Origin: Ceratobasidium sp. AG-K
Taxonomy: Eukaryota; Basidiomycota; Agaricomycetes; Cantharellales; Ceratobasidiaceae
Assembly: GCA_037039685.1 (NCBI GenBank)
Contig: JAWNGF010000002.1
Span: 2,108,001-2,172,000, forward strand
Direction of reading: 5' to 3'
DNA: 64,000 bases
Below, piece after piece: positions 9,646 to 20,474 of this stretch. The notes below the pieces were generated by a model. That model was not told where the DNA came from, made no database searches, and saw nothing but the letters and a program-made list of their open reading frames with translations. The stretch's first letter is position 1; every line of letters begins with the position of its first letter. The position numbers and the translations under genes were made by a program.

Positions 9646-11086
9646 ATGGGAAAAGACTACTATGCGTTGCTTGGCGTCGGCAAGAGCGCGACCGACGACG
9701 AGATCAAGAAGGCCTACAAGAAGATGGTAATTGTCAACGATATACTGCTGTGGTGCGATGTTGACAGTCTTGACTATAGGCATTAAAATGGCATCCCGAT
9801 CGAAACAAAGATAACACTGAGCTCGCGTCAAAAAAGTTCAAAGAGGTAGGAGCTAAATTTAATTAATTGCCAGGATTACGAGTAAACTAACTTGTCGCAT
9901 AGATCAGCGAAGCATTCGAGGTTCTCTCCGACAAGAACAAGCGAGAGGTTTACGATCGCTTCGGAGAGGAAGGTCTCAAAGGTGGGCCACCACCAAGTCC
10001 AGGCGGTAGTGGTGGTGGCTTTGGTGGAGGCTTCCCTGGAGGCAGCTTTGGAGGGTGAGTCACTAGACCCATTGATGTGTACCTTGCGTGCTGACATACG
10101 CATGTAGGTTCCCTGGAGGATCGACTTTTACATTCTCTTCGGGTGGACCCGGTGGCATGGGAGGTGGTATGGGAGGTGGCGGGTTTCAGCCGACTGACCC
10201 CAGCTTCATATTTGAGTGAGTGTTGCGTTCCTTATCTGGTAATACCTTGATACTGACATATGTTCGCTTAGACAATTCTTCAAAAATATGGGAGGCATGG
10301 GTGGTATGGGCGGCATGGGTGGCATGGGCGGCGGCTTTGGAGGCATGGATGACGACCATTTCGGCGGTGGTTCTCCCTTCTCGGCTGGAGGTGGAATGCC
10401 AGGCGGTATGCCGGGTGGCTTCCCCTCAGGCTCCCCTCGAACCGGCGGCAGGAGAGCCACTAGCATGAATGGAAGACCCGAGTCGGCCCCGTTACCTGAC
10501 GTAATCCACCCTCTCAAGCTGTCGCTCGAGGAGATCTACAAGGGAACCAAGAAGCACCTCAAGCTAAAACGAAAGCTTCTCGATGGGACTACCGAGGCGA
10601 AAGAGATTGAAATTGATGTGCTGCCTGTAAGTCTTTTTCGTCGCTGGTGTCATCGGTCAATGGCTGACGAGGTTATAGGGCTGGAAATCAGGAACCAAAG
10701 TTCGATATGCGCGTATGAGCAACGAAAGACCTGACGGAGAAGCAGCAGACGTTGTCTTTGTCGTCGAGGAAAAGGAGCACCCACGCTTCAAGCGCGACAA
10801 TGAAGATCTAATAACTACCTGCCAGATTCCCTTGCTCGAGGCTCTTACTGGCGAGGGAGGTTCCACTCGAAGCATTGAGCTTTTGGATGGCAGCCAACGG
10901 TCGATTCGTGTCCCATCATCCGTGGTTAAACCCGGCCAGGAGACTCGTATACCCGGCCTGGGAATGCCTGTCCGAAAAGAAGGGAAGGTAGTGCGCAAGG
11001 GTGACCTAGTAGTCAAGTGGGAGGTCGTTTTCCCAGATCGGATAACAGATGCTCAAAAGGTTGGACTAAAGAAAGTATTAGGTTAA
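9646..11086 (+). CDS. SIS1: HSP40 co-chaperone, class B (Sis1/DNAJB1 type)
   Basis: Cytosolic/nuclear J-protein that delivers clients to HSP70 and stimulates its ATPase. The J domain starts at residue 3 ([21 protein letters not shown]) and carries the HPD motif (WHPDRNKDN). It is followed by a G/F-rich region and a Gly-Met repeat (GGMGGM..., about 10288-10340). Two C-terminal substrate-binding domains follow ([40 protein letters not shown]), with the [12 protein letters not shown] end. There is no CxxCxGxG zinc finger, so it is class B. Introns lie after KKAYKKM, after FKE, in the G/F region, before QFFKNM and after VLP. The start is the first ATG after the TATA-like box. Confidence 0.95.
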
Positions 11087-11310
11087 TTAGCACGGACACC
11101 TGTTTCATGTAATCTATAATTAGCTGGCACAATTGTACTTGTAATATGCATACATATTTGATATTGTTGGCTGTGTGGCGCTAGCGCCGAGATCGATTCC
11201 CAAGGCGGTGCGCGCTTGACGTTCTGGGGTTTGCGCCAGGACAAGCCTCGGCAGAGCTCCGCAGCAGCCTCAAAATCCATGCGATCACAGCTTTGAAGAT
11301 TCCGCATAAC

Positions 11311-11352
11311 TGACCACGACCACGACCACTGCGCACGACCACGACCACGCAC
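11311..11352 (+). repeat. CGACCA-type tandem repeat in the GH17 gene leader
   Basis: A CGACCA/ACGACC hexamer is repeated with small interruptions and ends seven bases before the GH17 ATG. It probably lies in the 5' UTR. Confidence 0.7.
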
Positions 11353-11358
11353 ACAGAC

Positions 11359-13452
11359 ATGGCTCAACCACGATACGGAGATGGCGGCCGCGAGGGAAGC
11401 CCAGGTGAGTTGGCGTCGGGAACAGGGCAAATGGCCAGTTGGCAACAGAGATCCCCGCCAAGGGGCGGCACACATTCCATGGATTAGTTGCCAACCGCAG
11501 CTTGTCAGGGATCGCTCTTGTGGTCACTATTTTAAGCCGTGCGACGGCCAGCGTGTTGCTCATCTTCCCCTCTTGCTCTTTATACGGACTCTTCACTTAC
11601 TACTTGTCACTCATTAGGCCTCGATAACTACTGGGATACCTCTGGACCACACTCAGTATGTTCTACTTCGAGTCCGATATTTCCACGAGTTAATCGTTGC
11701 GTTTAGTCCCATCCACCTGCAGGCACAGGCACATACCCTGCGCACAACTCGTATACCGACCAGGGTGACGCTGCGTATCCACCACAACCGGCTAATCCGT
11801 TCCTCACCCCGACCCGAGGCACTTATATGCCACCTGAAGCTGCAAACGCGCGCGTCGAAGACATGCACAACGACCGGTACGCAAACATCGATGGATTGGG
11901 TTCCACGCGAAGCCCATGGCTGGAGAAGCAAACCGCCGAGAAGAAGCGTTCCAAGTGAGCAAATAATGTCTTGTCTCATTGATCAAATGTCTAATGTGGG
12001 GTTAGGATGATCATCGTCGGTGCAGTCGTCGGTCTCTTGATTCTCATCGCCATCGGTGTAGGCGTTGGTGTCTCTCTCTCGAAGAAATCTGGAGGTTCAT
12101 CATCCAGCTCAAGCAGCGGAGGGGGTTCTACCACCTCTAACGGGTCAATGGTTGCTATTCCTGGAACGGCGGGTGTCGTAAAAGCGGATCCCAGTGACCC
12201 GTCTAAATTTGAAAAGGACTCGCGTTTGAAGGATTCGTTTTATGGATTTGCTTACACTCCCTTGGGAGCGTTGATGCCGAACTGTGGGGCGACCCAGGCG
12301 AACGTCACCGAAGACATGCAGCTCTTGTCCCAGCTTACTACCCGTATCCGTCTGTATGGTGCCGACTGCAATCAGACTGCCCTCGTTTTGCAGGCTATTC
12401 AGGATGCTAAACTCAACTTGGAGGTATTTGTTGGCATCTGTAAGTCCAGATATTCCCTTGTATACGGGGCAGACACTGATTGCCCTGTAGATGTCAATGA
12501 AGATGACACGGCATACACCCGCCAGCGCGATCTGATCAAGGACGCAATCACTACCTATGGCACTGATCACATCGCTGGCGTGACGGTGGGCAACGAGTAT
12601 ATCCTGAACAGCATGACGGCTGCGGGAGGAACCGACGCATCAAGCGCCACCGGACTGGCTGCGGCAGCCAAGCTTGTCGAGAAGATCCAAGACACTCGTA
12701 CCATGTTGTCTGGCATGAGCCTCAGCAAGACTCTCCCCGTCGGAACTAGCGACGCAGGCAGCTACTTCAACCTGCCGCTCCTCCAAGCAATTGACTATGG
12801 GTATGTGAGGCTTGGTCTCTGGGGGACTTGGCATTGACATGGGTTGGTAGCTTGGCCAACGTACATCCATGGTTTGCCCAAACAACGATTAACGATGCTG
12901 CCGGTTGGACGTACGACTTTTTCCAACAAACCAACATTGCCCAAGCCGCCCAAGTAAGCAACAAACCTTCGATGTACATTGCCGAGACTGGCTGGCCCAC
13001 AGTAAGTTCCCCAGTACCTAGTGTATTCGGTATTTGACCCAGTTATTTTCAGAAATCATCGAACGTGAGCACTGAGACCAACGGAGCGTCCGCAGCGTCT
13101 GTGGCCAACCTTCAGGTACGCCCCACCAATTTGTGAAACCCATAAAATCTAACGACTCGCAGATCTTCATGGACACCTTCGTCTGTGCATCCAATACCAA
13201 CCAAACTCAATACTTCTTCTTTGAGTTCAAGGATGAACCTTGGAAGGATGCTTTGTATGGTGGTGTCGAGGTAAGTGCCCTTCCTGGTTCTTTTTGCGTG
13301 CAAAGCTGAGTTGGGACTTCTTTAGGGTTGGTGGGGTCTTTTCGATGCCGAGTAAGTGAAACAACAACTTGAAATTTCAGAACCTTGCTAACTTGTTTCT
13401 AATTAGCAAAAAGCTCAAGGATGTTACTATCCCCGACTGCGCGCATCACTAG
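11359..13452 (+). CDS. Membrane-anchored GH17 glucan endo-1,3-beta-glucosidase
   Basis: Glycoside hydrolase family 17, acting on cell-wall beta-1,3-glucan. Exon 1 (MAQPRYGDGGREGSPG) starts at 11359. A Pro/Tyr-rich cytosolic region of about 100 residues is followed by a basic patch and one transmembrane segment (MIIVGAVVGLLILIAIGVGVGV), then a Ser/Gly linker, so this is a type II membrane protein. The catalytic domain shows DSFYGFAYTPLGALMPNCG, the acid/base Glu in TVGNEYILN and the nucleophile Glu in YIAETGWPT, then YFFFEFKDEPWK and GGVEGWWGLFDADKKLK. At least nine exons; one is only 26 nt (13326-13351). The stop TAG is at 13450-13452. It lies 272 bp past the HSP40 gene on the same strand. 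Confidence 0.9.
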
Positions 13453-13787
13453 TTGTTTGACCTTGTTAATTGGATTTAGTAGTTTGTTTCTATACTCTCC
13501 CATCTCACAGATTGGACTTGGACTATTTTCAAGCGTTTTTTGTTTTGTACTCTACTTTAGTACTACCAAATGGACAGATGACTGGCTTTCGGGCCTACAA
13601 TTTTCTTTCTACACAAAGACATTGAAAATATCAGATAAAGATAAGATTGCTTGCCTCATCCTCACATGACGTCGAGGTCGCACGTGCGCCGATCATAGCA
13701 GCTTCCGGCCTCCCACCACCAACTCTCTTGCGACGCGGGTATTCACCCTCTCCGAGAAACACAAGCCCACAAACTCGATTTACGACC
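13453..13787. other. Intergenic, GH17 / VTC1
   Basis: AT-rich 3' region of the GH17 gene, then the VTC1 upstream region with a CACGTG at about 13682. Nothing else is seen. Confidence 0.5.
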
Positions 13788-14684
13788 ATGTCGAATCAAG
13801 CCCCCCAGGTCACAGTAACGCAGCCAACACCCCAGACAGAACCGGCGCAGCTTAACTTGGGCTCGCCTGGTACTGGGAATGAAGAAGACGAGTCGTTGTT
13901 CAAACGTTCGGTACACGCAGTGGTTTGTCAACAATACGCTGTCCGAGTTCACTATGAGATGCTAATGAATTTTTCTATATCTAGTCTGATTTATTCTCTC
14001 CATTCTCCTCAACCGCACTTGCCTCGCTCCCTCGCAATCCTGTCGGCTTTCGGGCCCGGGCGACGAGAATTGACCGTATCCCTGACTCGGATGCACCAGA
14101 CGGCGTGCCGAACTACCAGTCCGTTGCGGCACAAGGCTCGTCGCAAGGCCGGGTACGAGTCCGTGTTCCCAAGAAAATTGCAACGCCTATCAAGGTCGAA
14201 ACCAAAGTCTGGTTGGCCAATGAGCGCAGTATGTCTCATTTCCTATGCTCACGCTGTGAAAATACTTAGTGGTTAATAGCCTGGGTCTCGTACTTGAATA
14301 TGGGTGTCCTTTTGTCAACTCTGTCTCTGGCGCTCTTCAATGCATCCAATGACGCCGTTTCACTGCTCTTCTCCTACATCTACGCTGCAATTAGCGTTGC
14401 AGTGCTTGTTTATGGATATGTGGTCTATCAGCGACGTATTACTCGTATCCGCAAGAGGGATCCTGGTCACCTTGGCAAGTGTTTCCTTACTGACATACAA
14501 TACCTGTAGAATTAATGTTCCTATAGATCAAATTGTTGGACCAGTGTTAATTTGTGGGGCCTTGTTCTTCGCAGTTCTCTCCAATTTTATCATCCGAGGT
14601 ATGCCCCTTCGTTGTTGTCACCGTTCATTAGCTCACCGTAACACCTCAACTTTTCCGCCGGGCACTCAAGTTCGTGAATGGTAA
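13788..14684 (+). CDS. VTC1: Vacuolar transporter chaperone subunit 1 (VTC1-like, DUF202)
   Basis: Small membrane subunit of the VTC polyphosphate polymerase complex in the vacuole. Exons join as FKRSSDLFSPFSSTALASLP, and the conserved block reads GRVRVPKKIATPIKVETKVWLANERTWVSYLNMGVLLSTLSLALFN in two pieces. Three hydrophobic segments follow, the second containing YIYAAISVAVLVYGYVVY, then ITRIRKRDPGHLDQIVGPVLICGALFFAVLSNF. The short last exon gives ...IIRVREW and TAA (14682-14684). It has about 80 residues before the conserved core, longer than the 129-aa yeast protein. The SPX/catalytic VTC subunits are not in the window. Confidence 0.88.
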
Positions 14685-14886
14685 GCCTTATTATTATTAC
14701 AAGGAGATTGCGATCCATCTAATCGTCAATGGCTCTCTCTAGGCACTAATCTTCACATGTAATCGTTTATCTCCAAATTCATGTCGGACACGATGTTGCG
14801 TCATACATATTTATTTACTTCACAATTTGGGTATACATCGCAAATGACCAACGGATACTCCTCTCAACAGCTAACCGCATTTGTGG

Positions 14887-16582
14887 CTATACGCCCTCGG
14901 CTGAATGGTCGCTAAAGAGCTCCAGTCCGATCATCTGGTAGTCGTTGATCCCGGTCGCCAGCGATACCTGGCTTTCTTGTGAGGAAGAGACAGGGGAGGC
15001 CACTCCAGAAGCAGGTGCGCTGCTTGTCGGCAAATGTTCTGTCTTAATAGCTATGTTTGATCCATGGACTGTTGGGTTTGATTGAACTACAGTGGCATAT
15101 GTGGCCAACACACCGGACGAGACGGATAGTTGGCCTGCACTCCGCTGACTGATGTCGTTGGTTGATGGGTGAACATAGAGCTCAAAAGGACTGGGCGGTA
15201 TGTAACCCCTTCCAGAATTGTGCCGCTGCCTGTGGGTGCGCTGTGTTGCCTCGGCTTTTGCCGCCTTCGTTTCAAGTTGCCCGTGGGTCGTAAGCGTCGG
15301 TCCCGCACACCGATCCTGTATCTCTGCCGGGCCTCTTTGGTAGTGAACCGCCCCCCGCCAATTGCGTATTGGACTAGCTTGCGCCTCAGGATTTCCAAAT
15401 ACGTTGCTTGGTCTATCGCCCGCTGTCTGCCCATCCGATGCACCTGAAAGATGGTGTTTTGGACCTCGGCGTGCCATCAGTTCCATGCTGGGTTCCAGGT
15501 TCACAGAGGTGGGGGTGAAGAGGTTGAAAGCGCGAATTTGACTGTCGTCTTGGGTCGGTAGGGCAAAGTGGCTTAGCCGATGATCTAGTCCAGCATGGGC
15601 GGACGTGTCGGTGTTCAGGAGATCTTGTGGAGCATCAAGCATAGTTGGGGTACCAGGTAGGTTCAGAGCCTTCGCAGCTGCCCTGACCGCGTCTTCGTAG
15701 ACAGTATGTGGGATCGCTATCGTTGTTCGGTTGGAAGAATGGGCGGGCGATTGGCTGGCGGTAATGTAGCCTCCTGTGAAAGTAGGTGAATTTGAAGATT
15801 GGCGGCGGCTGGTCGGTAGGCGTTGCTCGCTATTTGCACGCGAAGTCTGTGTCCCCGTTCGACTGTGTTGCTCGCTTGGTGTCCCGAACGATAACATTTC
15901 TTCGCTTTCTTCCGTCCGTTCATTCTGGAGGCGTTCAGGGCTGGGTGAAGCGATGAATGGGCGTGGTCTCTGCGTGGGTGTGTGAGTTCAGCTGAAGTTC
16001 CTCGCAGCGTGGCTTACTGCGTGGGTTGGATGGTTAAAGGAACGCTTCCGAGTAGGTCCTTCATCCTCTAAACGGTCTAGGCTTGCGACGTACTTGCGTT
16101 TGTTTAGACCGACGAGGCTTTTGGGGTCTAGCGCGTTGATATGTGCCCGTTTAGTGTCGAGCGATTCAACTAGAAATCCTGAATGAATGCGCTCGCAATT
16201 TACAGCCAGTGACTTGTTACTTACGATTCCGAACCGCAGTATCAATTAGACCAGGAAGATGAGGCTGTTTGGTAGGTTTGTTTGGTCTACTTAAGATGTT
16301 TGGGGGAAGTGAATGGGTGGCTGAGGGGCCTTGCGAGCGCTGTTGTGCGCGCTTGAATGAGAGAATCGATGCTCCGGTTGCTTCCAGGGTGGTGTTGGGG
16401 TGATCCTGTGTGGCTAGGCTGTAGTTGATCACGCGTCGTTTGGCAAAGTGCTGTCCTGGACCATACTCGAGAACCTTAAGTCCGTGCTTGGCCTTTTTCC
16501 TAAGAAACTATGAATAGAAATTGCATATAAGCAATTATTTGACTTACCCTCTTCCTCCCGTCCAGTTCGCTCCGTCCGGCAT
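14887..16582 (-). CDS. Unrecognised basic, low-complexity protein (about 500 aa)
   Basis: Four exons join in frame: a 35-nt first exon from the ATG at 16582 (MPDGANWTGGRG), then KKAKHGLKVLEYGPGQHFAKRRVINYS..., then FLVESLDTKRAHINALDPK...GLNKRKYVAS...TRKRSFNHP, and a long last exon starting RPRPFIASPSPERLQNERTEE. Donor/acceptor pairs are canonical (GTAAGT at the first two introns). There is no signal peptide or TM segment. Basic KKAK, KRR, KRK and RKR clusters suggest nuclear localisation. The C-terminal 330 residues are Ser/Thr/Gln-rich and probably disordered. I recognise no domain. It is tail-to-tail with VTC1. Confidence 0.6.
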
Positions 16583-16863
16583 TTTAGAGCTAGCTGTGTG
16601 TTTAAGAGTAGTCGAAGTTGGATAGGCGACAATTACCTGTTATAAGTTATCTAAGCGCTCGGGTTATGTAATGGTTATGTCGTTGCCCTTGACCTGGTCC
16701 TTGTTCTTTATCCTGCCACCAGCGTACCCCCGGCGACCTTGTATTTTCTTCAGGTCTGCAGCCTTAATATAAACCAGAGGCAAGCAGCATAATAGATTAC
16801 CTTATCTGCCCATAATCATACCTTTGCAGCTATTGTCGATTTTGCTTGTAGCGCTCCTAAATC

Positions 16864-19800
16864 ATGAGTGCAAGCGAAATTCTTGCCAATTCCTTCTCTC
16901 CAGGTATGGTATCACGCGTCGGGGAAGCTCAAGAACGAGACCTCATATACCGCGTTTTACCTTGCAGATGCTACGCTTCGAGCGGATGCTACGAGCAGGC
17001 TTGAAGCCCTGGCGCGCGATGATTTGGTGCGTTTCAGCATTCTCTTGCAATCGTTTGTTAACGTGGTATTATTAGCCTACGTTCCTCTCAACACTTATTC
17101 CTGAACTCGTGAATGAGAATAATGATCTAGCAATTCGCAATGCTGCGGCTATTAATATTAAGAACACGCTCGTTGCTCGGGTAATTGTGGCTTATCTTTC
17201 TCGAGCGAGCTTGATCATTGAATCCATCTTGTGTAGGACGCAAATCGTCAAGAAGAACTGAACGCGAGATGGAAAAGCCTGCCCGAAGAGACGCGTGCGC
17301 GCGTCAAACACGATTCGATGGCGACTCTCGCTTCACCCCAGCCCAAAGCCGGCACATATGCGGCCCAAGTCGTTTCATCCATCGCCGCTATCGAGGTCCC
17401 CGCCGACATGTGGCCAGACCTTGTCACTCAACTATTGACCTTTGCCTCGGACGCTTCGAATGTTGGATTGCGGATGAACGCGTTGACCACGATCGGTCAA
17501 ATTTGCGAGGTTGTGGTAAGTGATACTGCGCTTTTTGCCTAATTTGTCTTGGCCTAATGGAGGACACAGCCACCCGCTTCACTCAGCACTCGCTCAAACG
17601 AGATCCTTACTGCTGTTGTGCAAGGCGCTCGTCGAGAGGAGCCTAGTAATGAAGTCCAAAGTGCGGCCATTGCTGCGCTGCTAAACTCTTTGGAGTTTAT
17701 TCGGGACAACTTTGAACGCGAGGTAAGCCAGGAGGAGTCAAGCTGATGCATTTGCGTATTGATTCTTTGGTCAGGGCGAGCGCAATTACCTCATGCAAGT
17801 GGTTTGCGAGGCCACTCAAAGCGAGCATCACCCTGTTCAAGTAGGAGCGTTCGAATGTTTGGTGAAAATTATGAGTTTGTACTACGACAAGATGGGTTTC
17901 TACATGGAGCGTGCCCTGTTTGGTGTGAGTACGCGTCGTGGAGGGCCATTCCAGACACTAATGTCCTTTCTAGCTTACCGTTGTTGGTATGAAAAATCCA
18001 GACGAAAAAGTAGCGCTCCAAGCCGTAGAGTTTTGGTCTACCGTCGCTGAAGAGGAGATCGAGCTCAAGATGGAAGAAGCCGAAGTATGATCGCCTAATG
18101 TCAGTCTCGATGAGCGCTAACGTCTCGCCCAGGCTATCGAATATGGCGATTTGCCCGAACGGGAAAATAAAAAATTTGCGACCACCGCGCTCAACGACAT
18201 TGTACCAGTACTGCTCCAATTGCTTACCCAGCAGGAGGAAGATGCGGATGAGGACGAGTGGAATATTTCCATGTCGGCTGGAACTTGTCTTGCTTTGTTG
18301 GCCCAAGCCGTCGACGATGCGATTGTTCCAGTTGTCCTTCCGTTCATCGAGACAAACATCAAGAACGATGATTGGCACTTGCGGGAGGCCGCGGTGATGG
18401 TGTTTGGTTCTATCCTTGAAGGACCCGATCCCAACGTACTCGCTGGACTCGTTGGTCAAGCACTCCCGATTCTTATCAACATGATGGCGGACCCGAATCC
18501 AGCGGTGAAGGATACGACTGCCTGGACACTCGGAAGGATATGTGAACTCTTGGTCGGCTCCGTCAACATTGAAAGCCAGCTTCAACCTTTGGTGACCGCT
18601 CTTGTGATGGGGCTGGAAGATCGCCCTCGTGTAGTTGCCAACTCATGCTGGGCACTTATGAGCCTCGCCGAACAGCTTGCTCCCGATTCTGGTCCAGATC
18701 TACAGCCCGCTGCCACTGCCACTCTTTCAGCGTACTTCCAGGGAATCATTGATAAGCTGTTGGCCGTAACTGAACGGTACGTCGCTATTTCATATGAGCA
18801 TATAGTCTTCTCATGCTTGCCCGAAAGCCCCACGAACGAATCCAACTTCCGCACGGCAGCTTACGAAGCCTTGAACGCATACATTTCGCACTCGGCTGCT
18901 GATACCTTTGGAGCTGTATCCCAGATTACTCTTACTGTGTTGCAACGTATGGAGGCTCTCCTGAACATCCAGGTATGCGACAGTAAGCTTGATCGATTAT
19001 TCCCAAAGCTCACCGATGTGTAGAACGAACTGCTCAATATCGACGATAGGTCCAACTGGGCCGAGCTGCAAAGCAACTTTTGCAGTGTCATCATTGTATG
19101 CGCCGTTCTTTGACCTTTCCGGGCGCTGGCTGACCATTAACATCCAGAGCGTGATTCGTAAAATGGGCGCCCAAGTCAAGCCTTTGGCGGATAGGGTTAT
19201 GACTCTTACGCTTCGACTTGTCCAAGCTGCTGGCAAACAATCGACCATTCTAGAGGACGGGTTCTTGGTCGTTGGAACTATGTCTTCGGGTGAGCATATC
19301 TACCCTTTACCACATCGTGTTATTTGTACTAATTACCTTGCGAAGCCCTTGGCCCTGATATTCAGCCTTATCTGGATGCATTCCTCCCAATTATTGTCGC
19401 TGCGCTGAAGAACCACGAGGATGCGGCGCTATGCACAGTTTGCATTGGCACCATCGGCGACATCGCGCGTGCACTCCAAGAAAAAACAGTCCAATACGCC
19501 GCAGCATTCGTTTCACTTCTGCTCGAAAGTTTGCAGAGCCAGGTCATGAGCCGGACAGTCAAGATTCAGGTGTTGGCGTGCTTCGGAGATGTGGCTCTTT
19601 CGATCGGGCCCGAGTTTGCGCCATACCTCGATACGGCCATGGCTGTTCTCAAACAGGCTGGGGAGATTCAGGCTAACCCTGTAAGTATCAATTGACTAGG
19701 TCTGTGGTTGAGCGCTTATCTTTTATGCGGACTAGCTGGATTACGAGATGGTAGATTACGTCGCTCAGCTCCGTGAAGGTATTTTGGACGCATACGTGGG

Positions 19801-20203
19801 CATCGTGGCTGGCTTCAAGTCTGCTGATAAACGTGGGTAGCAAGGCCGATGTTCAGTATCAACGCTTACAATTTTTTACAGCCGAGCCCCTGCTTCCCCA
19901 CGTGCCGACTATGCTTGCGCTCTGCGGTCGCGCGCTGAACGACGAGGAGCGACCAGACACTATCGTTCGCGCTTCCTTTGGATTGATTGGTGATCTGGCC
20001 GATCTCTACTCTAAGGGGCAGATCAAACAATATTTGACAGAGGGGTGGGTTAGCACTGCCCTACAACAAAAGCCAAAAGGCGCGCCCCCAGAGACCAAGC
20101 GAGTCCTCAAATACGCACGCGAGGTACGGATTCAAATCTTATGTACTAGTCGAAAATTTCTGACTACTAAGCTTTGCAGAGTGTCCGACGTGCGATCGCC
20201 TAA
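16864..20203 (+). CDS. KAP95: Importin subunit beta-1 (karyopherin beta, Kap95)
   Basis: Nuclear import receptor that carries importin-alpha/cargo through the pore and is released by Ran-GTP. HEAT-repeat protein of about 870 residues in more than ten exons, starting [33 protein letters not shown]. Typical blocks: [58 protein letters not shown], and the acidic-loop region [24 protein letters not shown]. Further on are [37 protein letters not shown] and [14 protein letters not shown]. It ends in YAREs-VRRAIA then TAA at 20201-20203. Introns of about 50-60 nt interrupt it throughout. Confidence 0.93.
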
Positions 20204-20474
20204 CTGGATTGTGTTTTTGAATCTTTACTATTTGTTCCTTTATAGGTCACCCCCACCCATCCATCCTCCATCTTGGTCCTTGTCCATCCTAAAGTGTCAC
20301 ACCTAAATATATCGTTATAAATCTTCCTCGCAGTGTCTATCTTAGTGACCATAAGACTTGCATCACATCACGCTCAAGGCATATAGGTAAAGCACGTATG
20401 TATTGCAGCAGGTGACCAACACAGGAATTCATAAACAATCAACACCTTGAATGAGCAACACCTTGAATAAGATC

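Noticed and set aside
17869..18585. 238-codon minus-strand frame
   Set aside because: Antisense to importin beta exons.
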